Shown one piece after another: positions 35,505 to 46,109 of a stretch of 64,000 nt of DNA (position 1 is the stretch's first letter; the number at the start of each line of letters is the position of its first letter). The stretch is from Metellina segmentata. Taxonomy: Eukaryota; Arthropoda; Arachnida; Araneae; Tetragnathidae. The position numbers and the translations under genes were made by a program. The stretch is taken from positions 58,591,981 to 58,655,980 of the forward strand of contig OX375875.1 of the NCBI GenBank assembly GCA_947359465.1. Reading direction: 5' to 3'. A model generated the notes under the pieces. It searched no databases. It was not told where the DNA came from and was given only the letters and a program-made list of their open reading frames with translations.

Positions 35505-36734
35505 AATTTTTTGATGGAATTTTGTACAGCAATATATATACGATGCTTTTCAATATTTTACTAAGGTAAGCAAAATATGTTATCATCAAAAGTAATAAAT
35601 TTTAGTATAAGAGCTTTATCAAGATTATGAAGTGGCTTCTGCGCATTGTTCTCTGTTACATGATTAATTAGAAACTGACGACGATTATTATTCTCCTTCC
35701 ATGCCGTTTGAAACAAATGGCGAAGGAGTTGTATGAGAAGGTGAAAACGCAGGTGATGTTTTTAAGAGTTTCAATCGATTGTCTAGTTTGAATTTGTTAC
35801 TGGCAGATGATTGTATCGCAAAGAGGCATCTGTTTTAGCAGGACAGTGACATATTAAGAAAATATATCAAATTCATCATCAGTCTAATTTTTATTACTTT
35901 GCACTACATTATCAAGTTTATCAATTGCAACTCTTGCATATTTTTGTTTATATTTATTCAGTCGCTGGTTCCAAATCAACCATGCTTGTGATACAGTTTT
36001 AATAATATTAGCATCACACTTTCAGACCGCTTGAGGCTCATTTTTTAAACTTTTTTACATCTAAAAACAAAACGCACATACATGCGTGGCGTGACCAGTT
36101 GAAAGCGAACTTGACAGTCAACTGAAGTTCACACGTTTCAAGACTAGTTTCAACTTGAAATCAGATGGCGAATGACTCATCACTTCAACGATAAAGGTAA
36201 GGGCTCCCTACACAATCAATATTATTGTCAATGTGATTGTTAATGATGCTCATTGAAGGAACCAATTGATCGTGTAGAAGGCGATTGTCGCGATTGTCAA
36301 TCGATTGAAGAACATTAATAGAAATTTTGATTGATGGACATTGACGGAGCGTCGCCGATTGATCGTGTAAAATACGCAATTGTCAATCGTAAGGCTTTTT
36401 TATTTTCTAGATCATGTTTCTATCTTCGCGAACGTTAAAGATAGAGTGAATGTTTCAACGGATTTGAAATATGCGGAGAATTTTACACCAAATCGATATC
36501 TTGAATGTGAATTTCTGGAAATAAATAATTTTTCAACTGAAGCTTTTATATTTTTGCAATACGAATTTGGCCGCATTTGACAAAGATATTCAAAACGCGA
36601 ATACAAAAGCACTATTTATCTCGTTTTATAGAAAAAATATAACTCGAATAACGAGTGCTTAGTTTCCTTAATTTGCTGCTTTACATAAATAGCCGTTAAA
36701 TTAGGATGAAAATTCAAAAGTATTCAATGATACA

Positions 36735-36810
36735 GTAATACCCCGAAGTACGCGATAGATGGGACCGAAGGAAAATCGCGTAAGTCGGGGAAAAACTTTG
36801 CATATAAATT
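36735..36810. repeat. Possible pogo/Tigger-like terminus
   Basis: cagtaataccccgaagtacg, then cgatag, followed about 45 bp later by aaaatcgcgtaagtcgggg. This resembles Tigger-type ends that repeat a 'cgcgtaa..cgggg' motif. The partner terminus was not found. Confidence 0.3.
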
Positions 36811-37229
36811 TTATTTTATTGAGAACAAGGGCAAACAAAAACACCAATTTAGAATAAAAAAATTTAATGAAACTGCAGTACTTTTTTTATATATTTTAAT
36901 ACAAAATATTTAAAAATTAATGCGTCACTTAAAAAAGTTACTGTGATGTCGATGGCTTCATAATATCTAACAAATTCGTCTAACGACCCAATGCCTTTTT
37001 TTCACGCAGAACTTCTTCGTAGCAAGCTATTAATTTTTCATCCTTGCTTTTTATCTATAACGCGTTCTTCGTTGGAGTCTGTTTTCTAAAATTTTTAAGC
37101 CCCTTTCAATTAATGGAGACGATCTTCAACATCCCGTTGGTTTTGAGTGCAGGTGATTTTTAACTGATTCCCTGAAAAATCTGTCGACACAAAGGGATCT
37201 GGGATTCAAATCTCTATTGTAATAAAGCG

Positions 37230-37262
37230 TATATATAGTTTTTTTTTTTTTTTTTTTTTTTT
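37230..37262. repeat. Poly(T) tract
   Basis: About 24 consecutive T residues, inside the nested element. Confidence 0.9.
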
Positions 37263-37771
37263 GTAAAATAAACGCACGTTGATTGTAAATTAGGCTGTTT
37301 CGTTATGTTGACAGGCCCACCACTAGGCAACTAATTAAAATACTCAACTGTCTATCGTTCGGCAGTTTCAGCAGGCATGACGGATGCATCGTGCCACACA
37401 AGAAGCGATTGTATTTGGGAACGGGAGTTTGTGAAGCCTTTAATTAATTTGTATCGCGTTTATCCTGAGTTATGGAAAGTTAAGTGAATATTTAAACAAA
37501 AACAAAAGAAGAATTGCTCTGAAAAAAAAAAGGTTAACGTGTTATAGCAATACAAATCAGATTATACTGAGGAAAAATTAAAACAGAAAATTAATACTAT
37601 GGTATGATTCAGTATCTTACAGAAGTTTAGTAAATGGTAGTGAGTAAAGCTGCTTCTCAGTTTATACCACTCTAGGGACCAGAATCTTTTTCTCTTTTCT
37701 TTCTTCCGTCCCGATTGCAGATAACCAAAATTAAGGCAAGAAAGCCCACATCTGAATTTGAAACCATTTTG

Positions 37772-37961
37772 AAACTCAAAAATTAAACACGTCACGCTCC
37801 TTCGAAAAACATTGAACGAATAATATTGACGGGTTGATTGCAGCTATATTGAAACACCTATCAATCAAACTCAAAAATTAAACACGTCACGCTCCTTCGA
37901 AAAACATTGAATGAATAATATTGACGGGTTGATTGCAGCTATATTGAAACACCTATCAATC
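37772..37961. repeat. 95-bp tandem duplication
   Basis: aaactcaaaaattaaacacg starts at 37772 and 37867. The copies differ at one base visible by eye (gaacgaa/gaatgaa). It includes part of the nested element's right terminus. Confidence 0.88.
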
Positions 37962-38131
37962 ACATTGATAGTAATATTGATCGTCTAGGTAACCGCTTTA
38001 GAATAGATCAAACTTTTCTTGATCCACTAAAAACTTAATCAACTCTATTGAAACAAAGGTTCTCTGTTTTCATTCAACTTTTGTTGATCAACTACAATCG
38101 GTCAGTTAAAATTGATTCGTGATAACGCGCC

Positions 38132-38442
38132 TTACGCGATATGCGGACATAGTGAAAACCAGCAATGAATTTTCATATTTACAACACCAGATTCTTAATT
38201 GCTTTCCGCTGTTTATGCATGATTTGTAAAACTTATTTTGAATCGATAAAATTCCCTTTTTGATATGTTCTGTATTTAATATATATCTCTTTATTTGATT
38301 TTTTTTGCCTTTGCAAGACACGTGAAATGATTTGAGTAACATGAAGAGGTGGAAGCGTTTTCTAAAAAAAAAGGTGTCCTTTTAACTATTACCACTTTAT
38401 AAATAAATAAATAGTAAAACAAATTAAATCACTCTATTTTAA
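38132..38442. other. No gene seen
   Basis: AT-rich spacer between the Harbinger end and the piggyBac-like MITE; nothing recognised. Confidence 0.4.
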
Positions 38443-38616
38443 CCCTTTTGGTGGTTACCTTGACGAGATATCTCGTCATTAGAAGAAAACTGATCCGATC
38501 TTGATCACGTCATATTAAAAATAATCAGAAATATCTTCATGCCGAGATATCTCAAGTATTAACGAAATTGGTCAGATATTGATGTACGAGATATCTCGTC
38601 AATACCACTTGGAGGG
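38443..38616. mobile_element. piggyBac-like MITE (174 bp) with palindromic termini
   Basis: Left TTAA (38439-38442), then CCCTTTTGGTGG; right, reverse complement, CCCTCCAAGTGG beside TTAG (TTAA with one change). Both ends then run into the palindrome tgacgagatatctcgtca or its variant (38461-38478 and 38586-38600). A third, partial palindrome (cgagatatctc) lies at 38543-38553. TTAA target sites and CCC-starting ends fit the piggyBac superfamily. There is no coding capacity. Confidence 0.65.
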
Positions 38617-40126
38617 TTAGTCTCCATAGATTAACAATTTTCAACCTTTTGTATCCAAGAAAAGCACTGTCGTACCTTACGAACTTTTAAGCTGTTTAAA
38701 GTGAGTAAGATTTATTGCACTTCATCTGTAGAAATTTTGATAAGTGTATTCACAAATAATTTCATATAAATTGTTTTGCAAAGAATTTTTTTAAAAGACG
38801 GCTTTGACGAGATATCTCGTCAAAACCACTTGGAGGGTTAGTCTCCATAGATTAACAATTTTCAACCTTTTGTATCCAAGAAAAGCACTGTCGTACCTTA
38901 CGAACTTTTAAGCTGTTTAAAGTGAGTAAGATTTATTGCACTTCATCTGTAGAAATTTTGATAAGTGTATTCACAAATAATTTCATATAAATTGTTTTGC
39001 AAAGAATTTTTTTAAAAGACGGCTTTGACGAGATATCTCGTCAAAACCACTTGGAGGGTTAGTCTCCATAGATTAACAATTTTCAACCTTTTGTATCCAA
39101 GAAAAGCACTGTCGTACCTTACGAACTTTTAAGCTGTTTAAAGTGAGTAAGATTTATTGCACTTCATCTGTAGAAATTTTGATAAGTGTATTCACAAATA
39201 ATTTCATATAAATTGTTTTGCAAAGAATTTTTTTAAAAGACGGCTTTGACGAGATATCTCGTCAAAACCACTTGGAGGGTTAGTCTCCATAGATTAACAA
39301 TTTTCAACCTTTTGTATCCAAGAAAAGCACTGTCGTACCTTACGAACTTTTAAGCTGTTTAAAGTGAGTAAGATTTATTGCACTTCATCTGTAGAAATTT
39401 TGATAAGTGTATTCACAAATAATTTCATATAAATTGTTTTGCAAAGAATTTTTTTAAAAGACGGCTTTGACGAGATATCTCGTCGAAACCACTTGGAGGG
39501 TTAGTCTCCATAGATTAACAATTTTCAACCTTTTGTATCCAAGAAAAGCACTGTCGTACCTTACGAACTTTTAAGCTGTTTAAAGTGAGTAAGATTTATT
39601 GCACTTCATCTGTAGAAATTTTGATAAGTGTATTCACAAATAATTTCATATAAATTGTTTTGCAAAGAATTTTTTTAAAAGACGGCTTTGACGAGATATC
39701 TCGTCGAAACCACTTGGAGGGTTAGTCTCCATAGATTAACAATTTTCAACCTTTTGTATCCAAGAAAAGCACTGTCGTACCTTACGAACTTTTAAGCTGT
39801 TTAAAGTGAGTAAGATTTATTGCACTTCATCTGTAGAAATTTTGATAAGTGTATTCACAAATAATTTCATATAAATTGTTTTGCAAAGAATTTTTTTAAA
39901 AGACGGCTTTGACGAGATATCTCGTCAAAACCACTTGGAGGGTTAGTCTCCATAGATTAACAATTTTCAACCTTTTGTATCCAAGAAAAGCACTGTCGTA
40001 CCTTACGAACTTTTAAGCTGTTTAAAGTGAGTAAGATTTATTGCACTTCATCTGTAGAAATGTTGATAAGTGTATTCACAAATAATTTCATATAAATTGT
40101 TTTGCAAAGAATTTTTTTAAAAGACG
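38586..40126. repeat. 221-bp tandem array, about 7 copies, seeded from the MITE end
   Basis: gctttgacga recurs at 38801, 39022, 39243, 39464, 39685 and 39906, exactly 221 bp apart. The copies are almost identical; visible changes are cgtcaaaacc/cgtcgaaacc and one T-to-G in the last unit. Each unit contains the 18-bp palindrome tgacgagatatctcgtca (or one-base variants), ccacttggagggttag (the MITE terminus plus its TTAA-like site), and about 180 bp of ordinary AT-rich sequence. No coding. Confidence 0.93.
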
Positions 40127-40749
40127 CTTTAGAACAAAAGGGGCAGGCAATTACTATTATTATTTTTAACCAATCAAATTATACCTGGTTTTTTTTATCG
40201 AGTTGGCAAAATTTACATTCATATTTTTGTAGGTTGAAGGTTGTTGACTTTTAGTAATTCGTGTATGTCTATGAGATGAAATATCTTAAAAATCACTGAT
40301 AAAAATTAAATTTATATACTTTTCATGGTTATGAGAGATTGTCCTGCGTAAAAGTTGTGGTAATTACAATCATTACTACGACGAGTCCAGGAGAAATTGC
40401 ATTTACAGAACTTTCGTATCGCTTGTAAACTTCAAACATTGAGGAAAATCGCGTTGTTTAGTTAGTATACATTTTCACCCGGGGTAGGATAACTTATCTA
40501 ACAAAATATTTTTCATAACTCTCTTAATCTGTTGGGTTGATACGAACAGTTCAGATCCCATAAGAAAAAATTTAATTTCTATCTTATCTATTTGACAACA
40601 ATAGCTGAAAATGAAAATAAGCGTTTTTGATTATCAATATTTATTCGAAGATGCTTCATGTCTTTAATTAGCCACAGCTACGAAATCTTTTAGGTTCCAA
40701 AAAACAGATATAATTGTTTTCTAATAATTTTTGTTCTTAATAGTATATA
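40127..40749. other. No gene; dispersed repeat copy 2 at about 40490-40700
   Basis: 40490-40700 resembles 20385-20580 in the same orientation (gttgatacgaac, caatagctgaaaatgaaaat, tttattcg). It may be part of an unrecognised element. The rest is AT-rich. Confidence 0.45.
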
Positions 40750-41476
40750 CAGTAGGGTGGTCACAAGGTATATAGGGAAATTTTTTTTCCTCCCAATCTT
40801 CCATGGCACCCTCCTAAAATTTGCCAATAGGCTAGAAACTGTGTTTGGCAAAGTTTCAGCTCAACCTGATAATACTAACCCGTGCCTCATTGAGGTTAAA
40901 GTTAAGAAAACAACGGTTTTTAGCAAAAAATCGTAGTTTTTACGATTTAAAATCGAAACTATTCGTCCTAGAAATCTGGTTCTTGTCTAATTTCATAGGA
41001 AATTTTACTGACTTGAAGTTTGATATCATCCGCTTTTTTTTGCTAAAACAGATAGAATGGTATTTAGCATTTTACAGGTAAGGTCGTAGTGAATATCCTC
41101 AAAATTGAATTTTTATGCAAAGTTCCTAAAAACATTACAATATTCAATTACATCTGCTTTCGAGATTTTGCTTGTGAATTTTTTATTTTTTACAATAACA
41201 AGGCATTAGTTAGAGGTATTTTTAAAAATAAATCCTACAACATTATAATTCAAAATGAAGGAATTAGGGGTAAAGAAGAGGAAGCAAGGAGTAAAAATGA
41301 CAACAAATAGTGTACAAATGTATTTTATTAGTTAAATAATTGAATTATACATCATTATATTATTATTATTTAAAGATAAAAATTAAGTGGTAATTACAAA
41401 TTAAGATGGTAATGTCTTAGATATTGCAGCTTTTGAAGAGTCTGGAAAAATTGGTCTACATTCAGATACTACTTGT
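40750..41476 (+). repeat. Left long terminal inverted repeat
   Basis: Pairs with 42929-43653. It contains ttagcaaaaaatcgtagttt, aacccgtgcctcattgaggt and gaagaggaagcaagg, all found inverted on the right side. Confidence 0.9.
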
Positions 41477-41673
41477 AAAAGGAACTACCGTTGTCTTTCG
41501 TCAAAGAGGAATTTAAGTAATTAATTTTACTTCTCTCCCAGCAATATTATTAACAACCCTTAAACGTTTACTATTTTTTTAGCTTTTAAATAATGTTGAT
41601 TTTCATACCATATATCGGGATCAGTATTTAAAAAATCTGTATCGATTTCAAATCTCTTAAAAAAATTTAGAAT

Positions 41674-42845
41674 TCAAGCAGAAACAAAATAATTAACTTC
41701 TTTGTCCAATAATTGAACAACTTGTGGGAGATTGAATTTCGGTTTTACATCCCTATCATCACAATCATCTTCATCATTTTCTACTTCGGACATTACTTTT
41801 TCAACCATGCTTGTTTTGGCATTTTTTTCACAAAGTATCATCGAAAAATGAAAATGCAACTTGCTCCGAGTTCAGATACCACAGATGGTTTATTATTTCA
41901 GACAAGGCCTTGTCTGCAACCTCTTTATCAATTTTCCTGTATCTTACTAAAGATTTTAATAATTGTAGGTCTAGGTTGTGGGCCAAAGGGAGTTTGTGGG
42001 CATTGAACCATGCTTTTACATAAATATTTGACTATAAATAAACAAATATATGCAATACCTTTTCTCTCTAAATCAGTTAACGAAAATTGATCCCTGAAAA
42101 TATGCATTTTAAGAGAATAAATGGCAATTGCCATCCATCTGGCGTGATGAATAGCACCAGGTACTCTAAAAGTAATGTCTTTTTGAGGAAGACGCCCTAA
42201 ATGAATTAAGCAAAGTTGGATGAATTCTTTATTATTGTCCCTGGGATGTCGGTTTTTTAATTGTTCAAAAAGAAAACTTGAAATTTGGTCTGGATAACTA
42301 ATTTTATTTCTAATATTTTCTTCCTCTATAACTGTTTGTATTTCTTCTTGTCTAGCTTAGACCACCCAGTCTGGAATTTTCGAAAAATATCTGGCTGAGA
42401 ACCAGTGGATGTGCCCATTTTGTAATTAAAAACTGCTTTATAAGCAACTTCTAAAACATGGTGGCGACATGCTAAATTCAGAAAGTTTTTCTCTAATAAC
42501 TGCTCTAGCAAAACGCAGGTTCCCCTAAAAGGCGACCAGTATTTACTGCCGTTGTATCAAAACACAATGCCTGGATTTTCCCAACTCCCCCCCCCCTCTC
42601 CCCAATGCTCAACTGCTGATAATACAGCTTTTGCCTGAATTATCCTCGTACTATTTTCAAGGATTGTAACACCTATCAACTGTTCTTCATCGCCACATGT
42701 AATCAAAATCGCTATCCGCTCCACATTTTCTTCACTCAACAAATCTGGAAGCAATTTCCCACCCCAGTGCACAACAGCTCCCTGTAAATCGGAATTTCTA
42801 AATCTATTTTTGATGAGATCAGTTGCGGAGTCGTATGGCACTTCT
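41674..42845 (-). pseudogene. Unclassified transposase (hAT-like features), frameshifted
   Basis: Minus-strand order: VPYDSATDLIKNRF; AVVHWGGKLLPDL; a C-tract frameshift (about 42589) before ALCFDTTAVNTGRLLG; then LLEQLLEKNFLNLACRHHVL; MGTSTGSQPDIFRKF; RVPGAIHHARWMAIAIYSLK; HLWYLNSEQVAFSFF; and an acidic tail DVKPKFNLPQVVQLLDK. In proteins of this kind as I recall them the first acid sits in H-W-D-G-K; here it is HWGG, so that residue is probably lost. FDTT would hold the second acid, CRHH resembles the hAT C-x-x-H motif, and the W-Y-L-x-x-E block would hold the last. There are at least two frameshifts and one stop. Not functional; family assignment open. Confidence 0.6.
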
Positions 42846-42928
42846 ACCTAGAATTAAATTCTGTGGGTCATGACCTAATGTCGGAAAAATGCTAAATATC
42901 ACTCACAAGTTGTATCTGAAGTACTTTA

Positions 42929-43653
42929 ACAAGTTGTATCTGAATGTAGGCACATTATTCAAGACTATTTAAAAGCTACAGTGTCTAAGACATCACCACC
43001 TTAATTTGTAATTACCACCTAATTTGTATATTGAAATAATAATAATAATGTAATGATGTATAATTCACAACAATATAATTAGTAAATACATTTGAACGCT
43101 ATTTGTTGTCATTTTTACACCTTGCTTCCTCTTCTTTACATCTAATTCCTTCATTTTGAATTTGAATATTGTTGGATTTATTTTTGAAAACACCTCTAAC
43201 AAAAGCCTTTTTAATGTACAAAATGAAAAATACCAAAGCAAAATCTGGAAAGCAGGTGTAATTTAATATTGTAATGATTTTAGAGCTTTGCATAAAAATT
43301 CACTTTTGAGGATATCCACTACCATCTTACCTGAAAAATGCTAAATACCATTCTATCAGTTTTAGCAAAAAAATTGGATGAGATCAAACTTCAAGTCAAT
43401 AAAATTTCCTATGAAATAAGACAAGAACCAGGTTTCTAGGACGAATGGTTTCGATTTTAAAGTGTAAAAACTACGATTTTTTGCTAAAAATCACTGTTTT
43501 TTTTTTATTTTAACCTCAATGAGGCACGGGTTAATATTATCAGAATGAGTTAAAACTTTGCCAATCACATTTTCTAGCAAATTGGCAACTTTTAGGGGGG
43601 GGGGTGAGGGGAGTAGAAATTCGAAAATTGATTTTTTTGTGACCACCCTAATG
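42929..43653 (-). repeat. Right long terminal inverted repeat
   Basis: Inverted partner of 40750-41476. Its inner edge repeats caagttgtatctgaa twice (42905-42945). An open frame at 43099-43293 on the minus strand has a weak counterpart in the left copy and is not taken as a gene. Confidence 0.9.
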
Positions 43654-43769
43654 TACAGTGTACACTAATGTTTGAAAATTGCAACATTATGAAAGAATAA
43701 TAAGAAATAAATGAAGTTTATTCCACGTATTACTTATAGTGGACGATCAAATTAACAAAGCAATTCACT

Positions 43770-44350
43770 ACTTCTCTGATGTAGAGTGCGCTATTGAGGG
43801 TTCACACAGTTTGGAGAATTTTGAGTAGGCGGGATTGCCCATGATATCCAATAGCGCCCCAGACTATAACGCTAGGCGTTCGTTTAGTATGAAAAAGACA
43901 CTCCGGGAGATGCTGTTGACTTCTGTAGCGCCTGACGAGTACGCGTTCATCGATTTAGTCCAGATTGTAACAGGTCTCATCTGAGAAGACGACGCCAAAC
44001 GGCATGCCATTGGCTGTGTTAGTAAGTTAATTATAGCCGGAGGCGTCGGTGGTTCAGCGTCAAGGAAATCTTACGTAGAGGACACACCTGTAGACGTGCT
44101 CCGATTAACACTGTATGATCCGTCACAGCCATGCGGATAAGGTGTCTGTCGTCCTGTGATGACACCATGTTGCGTGGCCCACTGCCCGTGTTTCGACTTG
44201 TCCGGTTATAAATGGTCTATCTATTCTACACACGTATCACTGTTACGCCCCATATGAGTGGCAATTTCACGATACGAAAGTTCACCATCAAGGAGGCCGA
44301 TCATGCGAACCCATTCCAACTCCGTTAGTTGCTCGTATGACACTCTGCGT
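43770..44350 (-). pseudogene. Tc1 transposase without its C-terminal catalytic block
   Basis: Minus-strand text includes RRVSYEQLTELEWVRMIGLL, then DGELSYREIATHMG (helix-turn-helix, about 44245-44350). After frame changes come VVFSDETCYNLD with the first D (about 43985) and TPSVIVWGAIGYHGQSR (about 43830). The second D and third-acid blocks are missing; the frame meets the left terminus early. It is broken by stops and shifts. Confidence 0.75.
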
Positions 44351-44357
44351 TTTTGGC

Positions 44358-44640
44358 GAGATATATTGACTTCTAATCAATAATTTACTTCAAACGACGA
44401 TACACACATTTTAACGCACCTTTAGAGTGCTTATTGTACACCACGACTCACTTGGAAGTTTCTCTGCCCACAATTGCGTGATTGGCGAGATATATATTGA
44501 CTTCAAATCAATCATTTACAGCAGTCAAACGACGATACACACATTTCAACGCACCTTTAGAGTTATTATACACGACTCACTTGGAAATTTAGAGCGTGTT
44601 TTTCGGCCCACACTTGCGTGATCGCTTTGTAATTCTAATC
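44358..44640. repeat. Tandem duplication, about 130-bp units
   Basis: ggcgagatatattgacttc starts at about 44358 and again (ggcgagatatatattgactt) at about 44488. Both are followed by aacgacgatacacacatttt-like and cgcacctttagag text. It lies within the Tc1 element's 5' noncoding part. Confidence 0.8.
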
Positions 44641-44739
44641 ACTTGCATATCCTAACCGGTTTTTCATTTCCTGCAAATTTCGTTTAATTTGCATGATTCC
44701 TTCATGGTGTTGCAGTTTTTCCAAACAATAGTTTGAACA

Positions 44740-45243
44740 GAGGATTTAACAACCGGAGTGTTTAACTCCAAAATTTTGAAATCGGGAGAAAACTCGAAAT
44801 GACTTGTGAAACCTTATAGTAAAACATGTATCGTTTCTACTTGGATATTTATTAATCCTCTACGCTTTACAGTAGGATTTCGATCAAGCAAGACAGCAAG
44901 TCAAAAACAATACACGCCACTCTTTATGACCATTCTGTCATGCAATTTCAGACATAATCATCTTTCAATCTAAGGTATTTAAAATAACCTCGTGAAATCC
45001 AACTAGTTTCAAGATTTTCTATGTATGAAAAAGATCTAAATGGTTATGTCGACAGTGTTTCCACAACAGAACTAAAATCCGTGTATATATTCCTAACGAA
45101 TCGTGATTTGGCTTGTTTTTGAGTACAATTTCAGTCCATTGCCAAAACCAGAATGAATTTCGAATTGATACATCGCACCCGCAGTTTTACATAGAAAACC
45201 CAGAGCTTTTAATGATTACAGTAATTTGGTATGGATGCACATA
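44740..45243. other. No gene seen
   Basis: AT-rich spacer between two Tc1 elements. Confidence 0.45.
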
Positions 45244-45965
45244 CACTATGTGGCCAAAAGTCATCAGACACCGGTACTGTTGGTTTGAAAGGCACCAGAA
45301 GTATAACTATTCGGATGTCGGGCCTCATTTTGCTTTAATTACAACGTTTACCTTTAGGAGTAGGCTATCCACTAGTAAGCTATCCATCTGGTAAACTGTT
45401 GGCGGAATTGTGGTCCATTCCTCCTGTTGCACGGTGAACAGTTCACATTTCGTCTTTGGTCGAGTGGTTCTGGCACGCAACCGACGCTCCAATTCGTCCC
45501 AAAGATGTTCTATAGGTGTCAAGTCGAGGCTTTCAGCCTGCTTGGCAAGCACTTCCACCTGATTATTGTCAAATCACCACGCAATAACACCTGCTGTATG
45601 AACAGAAACATTATAGTTCTGTTACAGAAAAGGACCTGTTCCAAACTGTTGCCACAGTGTTGGAAGCATGCTATTGCCTAAAATGTCTACGTACACGCCA
45701 GAAGTCATCGACCCGTTGCCTAAAACTAGCGGGTCAAGCCCAAACCAAGTAAAACAGCCCCCAACCTTGACACTACTGACGTTAAATTTCACAGTTGACA
45801 CAATACACTTTGTAAATACTGTTCGGTAGGCATTCGCCAAGTCCACACACGCTCATCAGTGTGCCAGATCATGTATCGTGATTCATCACTCCACATGACA
45901 TTCTTCCATTGGTTCGTAGTGATTTTCCACAATTTTTTCACGAAAATTGGCATTTTCCAATCGTG
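45244..45965 (-). mobile_element. Tc1-like transposon, one end only
   Basis: The left end CACTATGTGGCCAAAAGTCA after TA (45242-45243) is a classic Tc1 terminus. No matching right end was found before the next element, so the 5' part of the transposase side is lost. Confidence 0.75.
45325..45930 (-). pseudogene. Tc1 transposase, N-terminally truncated
   Basis: The minus strand begins near WKNVMWSDESRYMIWHTDER (first D in SDES, about 45850-45905). It then reads KVGGCFTWFGLDPLVLGNGS, SGVYVDILGNSMLPTLW, a damaged second-acid region (NVSVHTAGVIAW preceded by a stop), and LTPIEHLWDELERRLRA with the third acid E. It ends around 45325. The DNA-binding domain is absent. Confidence 0.8.
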
Positions 45966-46109
45966 GAAAATAACATATTTTTGGATTCAGTTGTTAATGT
46001 CTTGTACTTAAATAAATAGGTGTTCATATAATATTTCAGCACACTATATAACAGTTTCATAACAACATATGTTTTTATGTAAAAAACCAAAAAATAACAT
46101 TTTTATATA

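Larger units (their letters stand above)
36201..37997. mobile_element. Second TIR element nested inside the Harbinger copy
   Basis: Ends gggctccctacacaatcaat and, reverse complement on the right, ggttacctagacgatcaata converge. They then share atcaatatta(t/c)t(g/a)tcaatgtgattg. TAA (36198-36200) and TTA (37998-38000) flank it, so a 3-bp TWA target is likely, as for PIF/Harbinger. No transposase was recognised. Inside lie many caatcgattg-type short palindromes near the left end, a possible pogo-like terminus (about 36735) and a 95-bp tandem duplication at the right end. Boundaries are good to a few bases. Confidence 0.65.
35505..38131. mobile_element. PIF/Harbinger-derived element (copy with nested insertion)
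   Basis: 35505-36195 matches 52200-52865, including long shared text such as aggtgaaaacgcaggtgatg and gtttaagagtttca. 37998-38131 matches 52880-53010, ending aacgcgcc before TTA, a Harbinger-type target site. In the 52-kb copy the two parts are contiguous, so 36201-37997 here is an insertion. The left inverted terminus and the transposase N-terminus seen in the other copy are missing, so it is truncated. Confidence 0.75.
40750..43653 (-). mobile_element. DNA transposon with about 725-bp terminal inverted repeats
   Basis: 40750-41476 and 42929-43653 are inverted copies of each other, about 725 bp each and roughly 85 per cent identical by eye. Both ends start CA(G/T)TAGGGTGGTCACAA. TA dinucleotides flank each end (40748-40749 and 43654-43655). 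A broken transposase lies between them on the minus strand. The superfamily is not assigned. Confidence 0.85.
43663..44735 (-). mobile_element. Tc1-like transposon, abutting the long-TIR element
   Basis: Left CACTAATGTTTGAAAATTGC and right (reverse complement) ACTATTGTTTGGAAAAACTG match on through caaca(t/c)(t/c)atgaa(a/g)gaat. The left end is 9 bp from the long-TIR element's right end. Termini are related to those at 7263 and 46110. The right flank is not a clean TA. Confidence 0.78.

Noticed and set aside
38586..40126. CRISPR-like array
   Set aside because: The whole 221-bp unit is repeated, there are no unique spacers, and the context is eukaryotic.
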